Positions 10,532 to 20,510 are shown, counted from the first letter of the stretch. The stretch: 64,000 nucleotides of DNA from Mycobacterium sp. ITM-2016-00317 (GCF_002968295.1 NZ_CP134399.1:2418001-2482000), one strand, 5' to 3'. Numbers and translations are program-made. Notes: a model not told the origin generated them from the letters alone.

Positions 10532-11422
10532 TCACCCGATCTGCGCGCGCAGCGTAGCCAACGCCCGGCTGAGCAGCCGCGACACGTGCATCTGTGACAC
10601 GCCGATGCGTTCGGCGATCTGGCTCTGCGTCTGGTTGTCGAAGAACCGCAGCTGCAAGACCATCCGGTCGCGAGCCGGGAGGCTGGCCAAGAGCGGTTGC
10701 ACGGTCTCGACGTCGATGACGCGCTGGATGTTCTCGTCGGGGCCGCCGATGGTGTCGAGCAGGGTCAGGCCGTCGCCGTCACCGTTGAGCATGGTCTCCT
10801 GCTCGGTGGAACGGGTGGAGTATGCGTTCGCGGCGACCAGCCCTTCCACGATCTCGTCCCGGTCCATTCCGAGATACTCGGCAAGTTCGCTCGGTGTCGG
10901 CGCCCGATTGAGCGTATGAGTGAGCTCGGACTTTGCCGCATTCATCCGTACATTGAGCTCTTTGAGCCGGCGTGGCACCTTCAACGACCAGCCGTGGTCG
11001 CGGAAGTACCGGCGGACCTCACCCATCATGGTCGGCACCGCGAACGCCAGGAAGTCATTCGCGGCGTCGACGTCGAAACGGTTGACCGCGTTGAGCAGGC
11101 CGACGCGCGCGACCTGGACGAGGTCCTCGTGGGCTTCGCCGCGTCCCCGGAAGCGGCGCGCGATGTGGTCGGCCAGGGGCAGACACCGCTCGATGATCAC
11201 CTCGCGTTGGCGCTGATACGCAGCCGATGCGGGGTCGAGGGTGGCCAGCTCGCGGAACATGTCCACGACGTCGTCGTAAGCGCCGCTGTTACGGGACCGG
11301 GATCTGCCCGGTTGCCTGCGCTCGATCGTCCCGGTTTGAGTGATCGGGGCGGGGACGGTCGTCGCAGTGGTCCTGGCGATGGTCCGGGCGGCAGTGGTCT
11401 TGGGGTGTTCGATCGTCTGCAC
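10532..11422 (-). CDS. SigF-family (SigB/SigF/SigG) RNA polymerase sigma factor
   Basis: The 296-residue group 3 sigma factor has an Arg/Thr-rich N-terminal leader (about 40 residues), then region 2 (CLPLADHIARRFRGRGE, DLVQVARVGLLNAVNRFD, FAVPTMMGEVRRYFRDHGW), region 3 (RLKELNVRM, APTPSELAEYLGMDRDE) and region 4 (LPARDRMVLQLRFFDNQTQSQI, GVSQMHVSRLLSRAL). It closely resembles mycobacterial SigF. The expected upstream rsbW/usfX anti-sigma gene is absent, so this is probably a paralogue rather than the primary sigF. GTG start. STAS proteins at 8014 and 23780 are possible members of the same partner-switching network. Confidence 0.93.
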   Translation of the reverse strand: MQTIEHPKTTAARTIARTTATTVPAPITQTGTIERRQPGRSRSRNSGAYDDVVDMFRELATLDPASAAYQRQREVIIERCLPLADHIARRFRGRGEAHEDLVQVARVGLLNAVNRFDVDAANDFLAFAVPTMMGEVRRYFRDHGWSLKVPRRLKELNVRMNAAKSELTHTLNRAPTPSELAEYLGMDRDEIVEGLVAANAYSTRSTEQETMLNGDGDGLTLLDTIGGPDENIQRVIDVETVQPLLASLPARDRMVLQLRFFDNQTQSQIAERIGVSQMHVSRLLSRALATLRAQIG

Positions 11423-11845
11423 GGGTCACGCTTTCGGGTCGTGCACATGACGGAGGGAACGCTCGATGCCGTTCGGCTCGCGAAGAGCCTCTACCGGGGC
11501 GGTGATCTGTCCCCGGCGGGCGAATTGTCTGAGGGGTGAGCATCCTCGTCACGCTGTGGACCGCTCACTAGCGATTGGTATTCGGACCAACGGGTCACGC
11601 CGGGTTCTCGACATGCGCTTGCGGCGGTAGGTAGGTCGCCTCGATGTGCAAAACGCCTGGACGCTCAAGCATTTCCTGCTGCGAGATGGTGACTCACTTC
11701 AATCACCTGCTGAAGAGAATACTGGCTGGACCGGCAATCGCAACCCCGATGCGAGGGTTCTCAGCGTTCTGCCATCGCCGCTTGTTCGCGCTGGGTGCCG
11801 CCCACCCGGGGCCGCTTCACCCGGGTGTGGCGGCGCGCAGCCGGT
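11423..11845. other. Intergenic region without a convincing gene
   Basis: This is 423 nt between the start of the sigma factor gene and the end of the small membrane protein gene, both on the minus strand. Short ORFs here lack plausible starts, codon bias or recognisable motifs. It must hold the sigma factor promoter; no clear SigF-type GTTT-N16-GGGTA was found on the minus strand. The part at about 11640-11760 looks less GC-rich than its surroundings. A hairpin at 11803-11827 is listed separately. Confidence 0.5.
11803..11827 (-). terminator. Hairpin downstream of the DUF6131 gene
   Basis: The inverted repeat CACCCGG / CCGGGTG (7 bp, 11-nt loop) lies 19 nt beyond the stop codon of the minus-strand gene at 11846-12001. 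There is no T-tract. The position suits an intrinsic terminator. Confidence 0.35.
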
Positions 11846-12001
11846 CTAGAACCAGACTTTTCGACCACCGACCGGGCGGCCGACGGCACCGAGGATCCAC
11901 AAGACGATGCCGACGACGACGAGGATCCCGCCGATGGTGTAGAGGATCGAGAGTCCGGTGAAGTATCCGATCAACAACAGGATGACTCCGAGGATGATCA
12001 C
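11846..12001 (-). CDS. Small hydrophobic membrane protein, DUF6131-like
   Basis: This 51-residue protein is almost entirely two membrane helices (MIILGVILLLIGYFTG and GGILVVVGIVLWILGAVG) with the tail GRPVGGRKVWF. The length and the GRPVGGR tail match small actinobacterial DUF6131-type proteins of unknown function. The start chosen is GTG at 12001, preceded by CGGAG about 6 nt upstream; the frame is open further, but the extra residues are not hydrophobic and look like non-coding translation. Related small proteins are often under stress sigma control. Confidence 0.8.
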   Translation of the reverse strand: MIILGVILLLIGYFTGLSILYTIGGILVVVGIVLWILGAVGRPVGGRKVWF

Positions 12002-12049
12002 TATTTGCTCCGATCCGAGGTGGTGTGGGTCTGCAATTGCGAGATAGGT

Positions 12050-12075
12050 ATGTCCGGCGGTTGCGGAAAATAAAC
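12050..12075 (-). promoter_or_regulatory. Weak SigF-type promoter candidate for the DUF6131 gene
   Basis: On the minus strand GTTT is followed after 16 nt by GGACAT, 4 of 6 matches to the mycobacterial SigF -10 GGGTAT. It lies 49 nt before the GTG start. The match is partial. Confidence 0.25.
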
Positions 12076-12083
12076 CTGCCGGT

Positions 12084-13463
12084 GTGAAAGGAGTCCGGTC
12101 TGATATCCGGCCGACACCGCGGACGCTGCCCCCGGCTCTGGACGGCGGTCCCCGGAGTTTGGTCACCGACGGGCGCGGGCATCACCCGGCCATGCCGCAA
12201 CAGGTCAGTGGTCTTCAGGGTCAGCACCAGCTCGGGACCGGCGGCACGGTCGTGCGCAAGCGTCGGCCGACTGCCGTGTTGGGGGCCTTCGTCGTCGGTG
12301 TGGCGACCGGTGCGCTGACCCGTTCCCGACGGTCTCGGCACGCCCCGCTGCCGGTCCAGCCGAGCCCCCGCCCCGACCCCCGTGCGGAGGCCGGACCGGA
12401 CCCTGAGGCCGCGCCGCCCGCCGAAGACCTGAACAAGCCAGACGCCCCGCCCGTTGACCACCCGGCCAAACCCGACTCGCCGTCCGACCTGACCCGGCCG
12501 TCGGTGAAGTACGTGCTGCGGCAGACCGTGAGCCAGTTCAGCCGGGACCAGTGCACCGATCTGGCGGCCGCGCTGACCTACTACGCGGTGCTGTCGCTGT
12601 TCCCCGCGCTGGTGGTGGTGATGTCGCTGCTCGGGGTGCTCGGCCAGGGGGAGCGCACCGCGGACGCGATCCTGCAGATCGTCGACGACGTCAGCCCCGG
12701 CGCGGCCGTCGACGTGCTGCGCGGGCCCATCGAGAATCTCGTCAACGCGCCGTCGGCCGGCTTCGCGTTGGTCGCAGGCATCCTCGGCGCGCTCTGGTCG
12801 GCGTCCGGCTTCGTCGGCGCGTTCGGGCGCGCGATGAACAGGATCTACGAGGTCGAGGAGGGGCGGCCGATCTGGAAGCTGCGGGCACAGCAGCTGCTGC
12901 TCACGCTGGTGGGGCTGCTGGTCGCGGCCGCTGTCGCGCTGGTGCTGGCGCTCAGTGGACCGGTCGCCGAGGCGGTCGGCGGCTACCTCGGCATCGGCGA
13001 GACCGGGCTGGCGATCTGGAACGTCGCGCGCTGGCCGGCGCTGCTCGCGCTCATCGTGGTCGGAGTGGCCGCGCTGTACTACCTCAGTCCGAACGTCCGG
13101 CAGCCGAAGTTCCGCTGGATCAGCATCGGCGCGGCGATCGCGATCCTGACCTGGGTGGTGGCCTCGCTGGGCTTCGGCTTCTACGTGGCCAACTTCGGCA
13201 ACTACAACAAGACCTTCGGCACCCTCGCCGGGGTCATCGTGTTCCTGCTGTGGGTGTGGCTGACCAACCTGGCGCTGCTCTTCGGCGCCGAGATCGACGC
13301 CGAAATGGAGCGCGGTCGTCAGCTTCAGGCCGGGATCAGGGCCGAGGACACCCTGAAGCTGCCGTTGCGCGACACCACCGTGATCGACAAGAACCGGGCC
13401 AAGGACCGCGAGAATCGGTTGCGGGGCCGCAAACTTCGCCGCTCCCGCGGCCGGCAGGGATAG
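12084..13463 (+). CDS. YihY/virulence factor BrkB family membrane protein
   Basis: This is an integral membrane protein of the YihY/BrkB (formerly 'RNase BN') family, function unknown. After a Pro/Ala/Arg-rich N-terminal region of about 110 residues, the core begins KYVLRQTVSQFSRDQCTDLAAALTYYAVLSLFPALVV, followed by about six membrane segments with typical motifs (LWSASGFVGAFGRAMN, LYYLSPNVRQPKFRW, WLTNLALLFGAEIDAEMER). The tail is Arg/Lys rich. The start is uncertain: GTG 12084 gives 459 residues and ATG 12192 (MPQQVSG) gives 423; neither has a good Shine-Dalgarno sequence. Confidence 0.88.
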   Translation: MKGVRSDIRPTPRTLPPALDGGPRSLVTDGRGHHPAMPQQVSGLQGQHQLGTGGTVVRKRRPTAVLGAFVVGVATGALTRSRRSRHAPLPVQPSPRPDPRAEAGPDPEAAPPAEDLNKPDAPPVDHPAKPDSPSDLTRPSVKYVLRQTVSQFSRDQCTDLAAALTYYAVLSLFPALVVVMSLLGVLGQGERTADAILQIVDDVSPGAAVDVLRGPIENLVNAPSAGFALVAGILGALWSASGFVGAFGRAMNRIYEVEEGRPIWKLRAQQLLLTLVGLLVAAAVALVLALSGPVAEAVGGYLGIGETGLAIWNVARWPALLALIVVGVAALYYLSPNVRQPKFRWISIGAAIAILTWVVASLGFGFYVANFGNYNKTFGTLAGVIVFLLWVWLTNLALLFGAEIDAEMERGRQLQAGIRAEDTLKLPLRDTTVIDKNRAKDRENRLRGRKLRRSRGRQG

Positions 13464-13468
13464 CTGCC

Positions 13469-13494
13469 GTTTGCCGTGCCGGGCTGCCGGGTAA
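13469..13494 (+). promoter_or_regulatory. SigF-type promoter
   Basis: GTTT (13469-13472), a 16-nt spacer and GGGTAA (13489-13494) match the mycobacterial SigF consensus GTTT-N15-17-GGGTA. It ends 36 nt before the GTG start of the small membrane protein at 13531, leaving a short leader that includes its RBS. A SigF-family sigma factor is encoded 2 kb away. Confidence 0.6.
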
Positions 13495-13530
13495 AGGGCC
13501 GATTCAGCCAGAGAAAAGGAGGCCGATGCC

Positions 13531-13722
13531 GTGAGCGTCGTCCGTCGTAGTCGTTCCCTCGTCCGTCGCGGTGTCAAGGTGCAGCGCCGGGTCGCGCTCG
13601 CCCAGATGCTCTTCTGGCCGTTACTCATCGGTGGTGGACTGGCGGCCGGGGCGACCGCGCTCGCGGTGCGGCGTCGCAGCAGGGCCGACACGCACCCAGC
13701 CCCGCCGGTGGTGGTCGGATAA
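13531..13722 (+). CDS. Small basic single-span membrane protein, unknown function
   Basis: This 63-residue protein has an Arg-rich N-terminus (VVRRSRSLVRRGVKVQRR), one membrane helix (AQMLFWPLLIGGGLAAGATALA) and an Arg-rich then Pro/Val tail. GTG start, with AAAGGAGG 8 nt upstream, one of the strongest Shine-Dalgarno sequences in the window. A SigF-type promoter lies directly upstream, suggesting stress-phase expression. No family recognised. Confidence 0.75.
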   Translation: MSVVRRSRSLVRRGVKVQRRVALAQMLFWPLLIGGGLAAGATALAVRRRSRADTHPAPPVVVG

Positions 13723-13761
13723 ACCCGGGCGCCACGCCACCTGCTGCTTTACGCTGAGCGG

Positions 13762-16384
13762 ATGCGGTTGGCGTGGCCGCTGGTAGGCCGCGGACACGAG
13801 ACCCGTCTCATCGAGGCGGCGCTGTCGGACGCCGCCATCGCCGGTGTGGTGATCTCCGGCGGCGGGCGTGGGCAAGAGCCGGGTGGCATCGGCGGCGCTG
13901 GACGGCGCGGCCACCCGCGGCGACGAGGTGCGCTGGATCGCCGGTTCCTCGGCCGCACGCGCCATCCCGCTGGGTGCCATGGCCTCGTGGGCCGATCCGG
14001 CTGACACGCACGCGCTGCAGTCGGTCTGCGGCGTGATCGAACGGCTCACCGCGGCGCCGCGGCCGGTGCTCGTCGGGGTGGACGACGCGCACCAACTCGA
14101 CGACATGTCGCTGTTCGTGCTCCACCAGATCGTGCACCGCCGCACCGCCAAGCTCGTCGTGACGCTACGGGAGGGCGAGGCGGCCCCCGGCGGGCTCACC
14201 GAACTGTGGCGGCTCGCCGATTTCGAGTGGCTGACGCTGGCGCCGCTGACTCGGGGCGACACCGCGACGCTGTTGACCCGCACCCTCGGCGGGCCGGTGG
14301 ACGCGGAGTCGCTCGGCCGACTCCACCGGCTGACCGGTGGCAACGTGCTCTATCTGCGGCACATCGTGGAACAGGAACTGGCCGACGGCCGGCTGACCCG
14401 GCGCCACGACCACTGGTGCTGGAGCGGCCAACCCTCGGTGCCGCAGACGCTGGTCGAGCTGATCGAATCGCGGATGGGGGCGCTGCGCCCCGAGGTGGCC
14501 GCCGTGCTCGATGTGCTCGCGGTCGGCGAACCTCTGGAACTTGCTGTGCTGCAACGCATCACCGATGCTGCGGCGGTGGAGGAGGCCGACGTGCACGGCC
14601 TGGTCAGCGTCGACCGGGACGGTCCGCGCCCCGAGGTCAGGGTGGCGCACCCGCTGTACGGAGAGGTGCGGCGCAACCGCACCGCGCCGACCCGGCTGCG
14701 CCGGTTACGCGGACTGGTCGCCACCGAACTGGCCGGGGCCCCGGATCGCGACGAGGTCCGAATCCTGGTGCGCCGGGCGGCGCTGACGCTGGACTCCGAC
14801 CTCGAACCCGACGCGGACCTGTTGCTGTGCGCGGCCCGCGGGGCGGTCTGCCTGGCCGACCTGCCGCTCGCCGAACGGCTGGCCGAGGCGGCGGGCCGGG
14901 CCGGGGCGGGTCCGGCGGCGCAGTTCGTCCGCGCGCACGCGCTGTCCTGGCTGGGCCACGGCGACACCGCCGAAGAAGTGCTCACCGCCGTCGACACCGC
15001 CGCACTGAGCGAGGCGGATTTCGCCCGCTACACCTTCTTCCGGGCCAGCAACATGCTGTGGGCACTGGCCGAACCCGCACGGGCGCAAGAGATCATCGCC
15101 GCAGCCGGGCGCGTGACGTCCGCGCCGGCACGCGACGAGATCGCCGCCGTGCGGGCCGTGCACGCCTTCGCCACCGACCGGCCGGGGGATGCGTTGGCCG
15201 CGGCGCAGGACCTGGATCTTCAGGACCTGCCCGCGCCGATCGGCGGCGAGGTGGCGTGGGTGCTGACCAGCATCCACGGCGACGCAGGGCGGACCGGCGT
15301 CGCGGAATCCGTCGCCGAGACCGGCTATGAGATCGTGCGCAGTTCCGACGCCCCTCAGTTGCGGTGCAACATCGCCGACGCCCACATCGGCGCGCTGCTG
15401 ATGGCAGGCCGGGTGCGGTCGGCCGGGCAACTCGCCGAGCGGGAACGGCGCCACGCCGCCGACCTGCCCGGAGCCGCACGGCTGCTCGGGGTGGCGATCG
15501 CCGGTCGCGCCGCCCTCGGGGCGGGCCGGGTCGCCGACGCGCGGTCGCTGCTGGGCCGGGCGACGACCACGCTGTCCGCCGCGGGCCACGACCTCGGCTG
15601 GGGCTACCGCTACCGCGTTCCGTACGTGGTCGCGCTCGCGGCGACCGGCGACATCGACGGTGCCGCAGAACTTCTGGCGGTACTGCGGGCGAAGCGACGG
15701 CCGTTCCGGTCGCTGAGTGCGGAGACCGCGGTGGCCGAGGCCTGGGTGGCCGCAGGCCAGGGGGCCACCAGCGAGGCCATCGGCGTCCTCGGCCGCGCCG
15801 CCGAGAATGCCGCAGCGGCAGGGCAGTTCGCCGTCGAGGTGGAATGCCTGCAACTGGCCACCCAGTTCGGCGCGCGGACCACCCATCCACGGTTGCGTGA
15901 GCTGGCCGCGGTCATCGACGGTCCCCGGGTGCAGGTGGCTGCCCGGCTGGCCGCGGCGCTGGAGGCCGGTGACCCGGCCGAGCTCGCGGCGGTCTCGGAG
16001 GTCTTCGAGGACATGGGTGATCTCATCGCGGCGGTGGACGCGGCCGCGCACGCGGTGGTCTTGTACCGGCGTGCGGGTCTGCGCGGTTCGGCGCTGGGCT
16101 GCGCGGCACGGGCCGACGCACTGTCCGCCGACGGCGGGGGAGTGCACACCCCGGCGCTGACGGCCGCGGGCTCGGACCTGCCGGTGACCGAGCGGGAGCG
16201 CGAGGTGATCGCGCTGCTGGGACTGGGCCTGTCCAACCGCGACATCGCCGATCGCCTGGTGCTCTCGCCCCGGACCGTGGAGGGCCACATCTACAAGGCG
16301 ATGGCCAAGACCGGCGTGAACAGCAGGGAGGAACTCGCCGCGCTCCTGCGTCCCCGCACGCTGCGTCGGCCGCCGCACCCGTGA
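13762..16384 (+). pseudogene. LuxR-family ATPase regulator, frameshifted in the Walker A loop
   Basis: The ORF from ATG 13762 starts MRLAWPLVGRGHETRLIE, the usual beginning of an AAA/STAND-type LuxR regulator. It leaves frame in the P-loop: the first frame ends VVISGGGR and the second continues VGKSRVASAALDG, so GGAGVGKS is broken near 13859-13867 (2 nt missing or 1 nt extra). The second frame is open from 13868 to 16384 (838 residues) and holds Walker B-like VLVGVDDAHQLDD, a long helical repeat region, and a C-terminal LuxR HTH with TEREREVIALLGLGLSNRDI and SPRTVEGHIYKAM. Restoring the frame gives about 874 residues. Sequencing error is as likely as true mutation. Target genes are unknown. 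Confidence 0.82.
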
Positions 16385-16397
16385 CCGGCGGACCCGC

Positions 16398-18512
16398 TCA
16401 CCACCAGCCGGTGGCCACCCTGAGCTGCCGGCCCAACTCGTCGGCCATGGTGCGCATGTACGTCGCGGACACGTGATGAGAGTCGTGGTAGACCATCACG
16501 TTCCCCTCGGCGGCCCGGCAGTCGGTGGCGTCGCAGACGGCATCGCTGAGATCCAGCGGTCGCATCAGCGGGTACTGCTCGGTGTAGGCCAGCGTCGGGT
16601 TGACGTCCGACAGCGCCCAGGACCGCTTCACCCCGCAGCTGACGGCGTCGCCGCCGCGTGCCAGGCAGTCCGCCGGGTCCCTCAGCCACCCGTTCCTGAC
16701 CAGCCACGGGGTGTCGCGCATGCCGAGCACCGGGATGCCGCTGGCGGCGAACGTGTCCCAGATCCCGAGGTAGCCCTCCGGCACGATGTCGCCCGGGCCG
16801 TCGATCCTGGGCCTGGTGGTGGTGGTGAACACGAAGTCCGGCCGGTCGGCGACCAGCTTGTTCATCACGTCCTGGTTCCACTGGTGACACTGTGGATAGG
16901 GGTTGTCCGAGATCGCGATCGTGGGCACCAGTTCGGTGGTCAACGGGCAGCCCATCTTCAGATAGGTGACCACGCGGAAGCCGTGGCGCATGCCGAGCAT
17001 GTCCAGTGCGGTGATCCAGTGCTCGGCGTGTGAGCCGCCCGCCAGTGCGATGGTGCGCAGCGCGTCGGGATCGCCGTAGATGCAGTTGATGATGTCGGGG
17101 TTGAGGAAGTCGCTGATGCAGCCGTCCTGGGTGGTCGCGGGCAGGTCGTCGCGGGCTTCCAGGACGCTGGGCCGCATCGGCAGTTCCGGCACCCGCAGCC
17201 GGTTGGTCAGCGCCCGCGCGCCCGGGTAGTCGCGTTCGGGAAGCAGGGCCAGTTCATGACCGTGGGCGCGCTGCGTGGTCACGTGTTCACGCCAGGAGAA
17301 CGATGTCGCCGCCAGCGCGACGGCGAGCAGCACCACCGCGGCACCGAGTGCGACGGTGGGGCGGCGCAGCCAGCCCCATACCCGCGCGGCCCGGTGCGGG
17401 CTTTCCGGCCGGGCGGCCGGGTAGCGCAGCGGGTTCTCGACGAAGCGGTGGGTGAGGAACGCCAGGAGCAGCGACACCGCCAGCACCCCGAGGCCGTCGA
17501 GGACGCCCGCGCCGGCCCGCCCGGTGTGTACCAGCCAGAAGATCAGCAACGGCCAGTGCCACAGATACAGCGAGTACGCGATCGCGCCGAGCCAGATCAG
17601 GACGCGGCCCGACAGCATCCGCAGCGGGGCGGCGACCTTGTCCGGCCGCCCCGCCCCGGCGGCGATCACCAGCAGGGTGGCACCGACCGGCACCAGGGCC
17701 CACGGTCCGGGGAACAACTGCGCCCCGTCGATCCAGGCGCCGCATGAGACGATCAGCGCGATTCCGGCGGCCGCGGCCACGGTCCGCAGCCACCTCGGCA
17801 TCCGCAGCCCGGTGAACAGCAGCGCCGCGACGGTGCCTGCGAGAAGTTCCCAGGCGCGCGCAAAGCTGTCGTAGTACGCGCTGGGCGGGTGCTCGGCCTG
17901 CGCGAGGACCGCGTACCAGAACGACGCCACGGTGAGCGCGCCGAGCACCGCGATCAGCACGCCCTTGAGCCGGGCGCCGGCGATCGGGCGGACCAGCGCG
18001 GCGAGTACCAGGACCACCACCAGCAGCGCCAGGTAGAACTGGCCCTGCACGGACATCGACCAGAGGTGCTGCAGCGGGCTGACCGCCTCGCCGGCGCGGC
18101 TGTAGTCCGCTGCGGTTCCGGCCAGGTGCCAGTTCAGGTAGTAGCCCAGGCTGGCCAGGCTCTGGTCGGCGAAGGATTCCCACCGGGTCTGCGGCTGGAT
18201 GGTCACGGTCAGCAGGGCCGCGAAGCCCAGCACCACGACCAGCGCGGGCAGTAACCGCCGCGCCAGCCGGCGCAGCACCGGGAGCGGGTTGAGTGACGAC
18301 TGGGGGTCCAGTGCGCGGCGCAGCACCATCGCGCCGAAGAAGTAGCCGGACAGCACCAGGAAGACGTCCACGCCGCCGGACACCCGGCCGAACCAGATGT
18401 GGAACACGGCGACCAGGGCGATGGCCAGGCCTCGCAGCCCGTCGAGATCGGCGCGGCGGCTTCCCTCGGGTGCCTGCGCCGGCCCGCGCCACCTGCCCGA
18501 CAAGTTCACCAC
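16398..18512 (-). CDS. Acyltransferase family 3 membrane protein with C-terminal SGNH domain (OafA-like)
   Basis: This 704-residue envelope O-acyltransferase begins with the Acyl_transf_3 domain (LDGLRGLAIALVAVFHIW, then GVDVFLVLSGYFFG, about ten membrane helices to residue ~400). A periplasmic SGNH hydrolase-like domain follows, with nucleophile motif ALAGGSHAEHW and C-terminal catalytic pair in DSHHVS. Such proteins O-acetylate cell-wall glycans or lipids. GTG start. It converges on the LuxR-type gene with 13 nt between stop codons. The acceptor substrate cannot be read from the sequence. Confidence 0.92.
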   Translation of the reverse strand: MVNLSGRWRGPAQAPEGSRRADLDGLRGLAIALVAVFHIWFGRVSGGVDVFLVLSGYFFGAMVLRRALDPQSSLNPLPVLRRLARRLLPALVVVLGFAALLTVTIQPQTRWESFADQSLASLGYYLNWHLAGTAADYSRAGEAVSPLQHLWSMSVQGQFYLALLVVVLVLAALVRPIAGARLKGVLIAVLGALTVASFWYAVLAQAEHPPSAYYDSFARAWELLAGTVAALLFTGLRMPRWLRTVAAAAGIALIVSCGAWIDGAQLFPGPWALVPVGATLLVIAAGAGRPDKVAAPLRMLSGRVLIWLGAIAYSLYLWHWPLLIFWLVHTGRAGAGVLDGLGVLAVSLLLAFLTHRFVENPLRYPAARPESPHRAARVWGWLRRPTVALGAAVVLLAVALAATSFSWREHVTTQRAHGHELALLPERDYPGARALTNRLRVPELPMRPSVLEARDDLPATTQDGCISDFLNPDIINCIYGDPDALRTIALAGGSHAEHWITALDMLGMRHGFRVVTYLKMGCPLTTELVPTIAISDNPYPQCHQWNQDVMNKLVADRPDFVFTTTTRPRIDGPGDIVPEGYLGIWDTFAASGIPVLGMRDTPWLVRNGWLRDPADCLARGGDAVSCGVKRSWALSDVNPTLAYTEQYPLMRPLDLSDAVCDATDCRAAEGNVMVYHDSHHVSATYMRTMADELGRQLRVATGWW

Positions 18513-18622
18513 CTAGATCACGGATACCATCTCCGCCCGCCGGGGATCGTCGCCGGACCGGGTCGGCCAGTAATTTACCCAATGCAGCGGCCCATCCGCG
18601 CATGACGGCGGGCCGGTGCAGG

Positions 18623-19701
18623 TCAGGCCGCGGCCGGTGCGGGGTGCAACTGCACCTCGCGGGCCTTCACCACGAAGTACACGGTCTGTCCGGGCACCAG
18701 GTTCAGCTCGGCGGCGGCCGCCACCGTGATGTCGGCGGCCAGGCCGGTGCCGCCGTCGGGCTGGTCGGCGCCCCGCACCCGGACGCCGTCCCCGTGCACG
18801 TCCACCTCGCCGATGGTCAGCTCGATCACGTTGCGTGGGCTGCCGTGGGGCGGATCCAGGTGCACCGCCACCGCGTCGGGCCGGAACAGGGCGACGACGG
18901 CCGCGCCGACGGCGACGTCGCCGGTCCCCGAGATCACGGTGTTCCACGCGGTGCGCACGACGCCGGGCTCGGCGACGGTGCCCGCAACCAGGTTGACCCC
19001 GGCGATGCGGGCGGAGAAGTCGCTGCGGGGGGCCGTCAGCACCTCCCGCGCCGGGCCGCTCTCGACGATCCGGCCGTTCTCGACGACCGCGACCCGGTCG
19101 GCCACGGCCAGCGCGTCGAACAGGTCGTGGGTGACGATCACCGCCGTGCGGCCGGCATCGCGCAGCACCTCGCGCAACAGCCGGCGCATCGCGGGCGCGG
19201 CCGCGACGTCGAGGGCGGCCATGGGTTCGTCCAGCAGCAGCAGCTGGGGCTCGGCGGCCAGCGCACGGGCCAGCGCCACCCGCTGCGCCTGGCCCCCGGA
19301 CAGTTGCGCGGGACGCCGGCCAGGTCGGCCGCGCCGACGGCCGCCAGCCACCGCTGCGCGCAGTCGCGGGCCTGCCTGCGGGACCGGCCCCGGCAGCGCG
19401 GCGCATAACCGACGTTGCGCTCCACGGTCATGTGCGGAAACAGCAGCGGCTGCTGGTTCAGCAGCGCGACGCGCCGCGCGTGCGGCGGCACGAACGTCCC
19501 CGACGCGGTGTCGGTGACCACGGTCGCACCCACCTCGATGCGGCCCGCGTCGGGCCGGAGCAGTCCGGCGATCAGGTGCAGCAGCGTGGACTTGCCGGCG
19601 CCGTTGGGCCCGAGCACCGCCAGCACCTCACCGTCGTCGAGGGACAGGTCGACGTCGATCCCGCGCTGATCCAGGCGGGCCCGCATCCGCACGCCGCTCA
19701 C
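18623..19701 (-). pseudogene. modC: Molybdate ABC transporter ATP-binding protein ModC, frameshifted before the signature motif
   Basis: The first frame (start GTG 19701, overlapping the modB stop as GTGA) encodes [20 protein letters not shown] (Walker A) and the Q-loop region [17 protein letters not shown]. Near 19314-19320 it shifts; the other frame then gives [19 protein letters not shown] (ABC signature), [12 protein letters not shown] (Walker B), VIVTHD (H-loop) and a C-terminal TOBE-type domain ending at 18623. One nucleotide is missing just before LSGGQ. If corrected the protein would have about 359 residues, normal for ModC. It is the last gene of the mod operon. Confidence 0.88.
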
Positions 19702-20510
19702 AACGGCCCCGCAAGGCGGCGGCCGGCGGTGGCGATCACGATCGCGGCGGCGACGACGATCAGCAGCAGCGACAGCGCCACGGCGGCGTCGGGGTCGGTC
19801 TCGCGTTGCAGGTAGATCTCCAGCGGCAGCGTCCTGGTGACACCTTGCAGCGACCCGGCGAAGGTCAGCGTGGCGCCGAACTCGCCGAGGGCACGCGCGA
19901 AGGCCAGCACCGCGCCCGAGATCAGGCCGGGAAGCACCAGCGGCAGCGTCACCGTGCGCAGCACCGTGGTCGGCCTGGCGCCCAGGGTGGCGGCCATGCG
20001 CTCGTAATCCGATCCGGCCGAGCGCAGCGCGCCTTCGAGGCTGACCACCAGGAACGGCAACGACACGAACGACTGCGCCAGCACCACCGCGGTGGTGGAG
20101 AACGCGATGCGGATGCCGAGCACGTCGAGGTGCTGCCCGAGCAGGCCCTGCCTGCCGAACGTGTACAGCAGCGCGATGCCGCCGACCACCGGAGGCAGCA
20201 CCAGCGGCAGCAGTACCAGCGCCCGGCACACGGAGCGGCCGGGGAACTGTCCGCGGGCCAGCGCCAGCGCCATCGGAACGCCGACCAGCACACAGACCAC
20301 GGTGCTGGCCGCCGCCGTCTTGAGGCTGAGAAGCAAAGCGGCACGGGAGGATTCGGAGGTTATCAGCGGCACGAAGTGCGGCCAGTCGATCCGCAGCAGG
20401 ATCGCCAGCAGCGGGGTGAGCACGAACAGCGCCCCGGCCGCGGCGGGGAGGTAGATCCAGGCCGGCAGTCCCACCTGCGTCGGCGCGGCGACGGGTCGGC
20501 GGACGCTCAC
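19698..20510 (-). CDS. modB: Molybdate ABC transporter permease ModB
   Basis: This 270-residue integral membrane protein has about five to six helices and the cytoplasmic EAA loop that docks on ModC, seen in [19 protein letters not shown], plus [13 protein letters not shown] typical of ModB. It moves molybdate handed over by ModA across the plasma membrane. It overlaps modA by 4 nt upstream and modC by 4 nt downstream. Confidence 0.93.
   Translation of the reverse strand: MSVRRPVAAPTQVGLPAWIYLPAAAGALFVLTPLLAILLRIDWPHFVPLITSESSRAALLLSLKTAAASTVVCVLVGVPMALALARGQFPGRSVCRALVLLPLVLPPVVGGIALLYTFGRQGLLGQHLDVLGIRIAFSTTAVVLAQSFVSLPFLVVSLEGALRSAGSDYERMAATLGARPTTVLRTVTLPLVLPGLISGAVLAFARALGEFGATLTFAGSLQGVTRTLPLEIYLQRETDPDAAVALSLLLIVVAAAIVIATAGRRLAGPL

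Noticed and set aside
11644..11961. Short plus-strand ORFs in the 11423-11845 gap
   Set aside because: No RBS, poor codon usage and overlap with the antisense DUF6131 gene and its hairpin.
16291..16890. 199-codon minus-strand ORF overlapping the end of the acyltransferase and LuxR genes
   Set aside because: It is a frame shadow of the SGNH domain-coding region, which is in the longer frame with conserved motifs.
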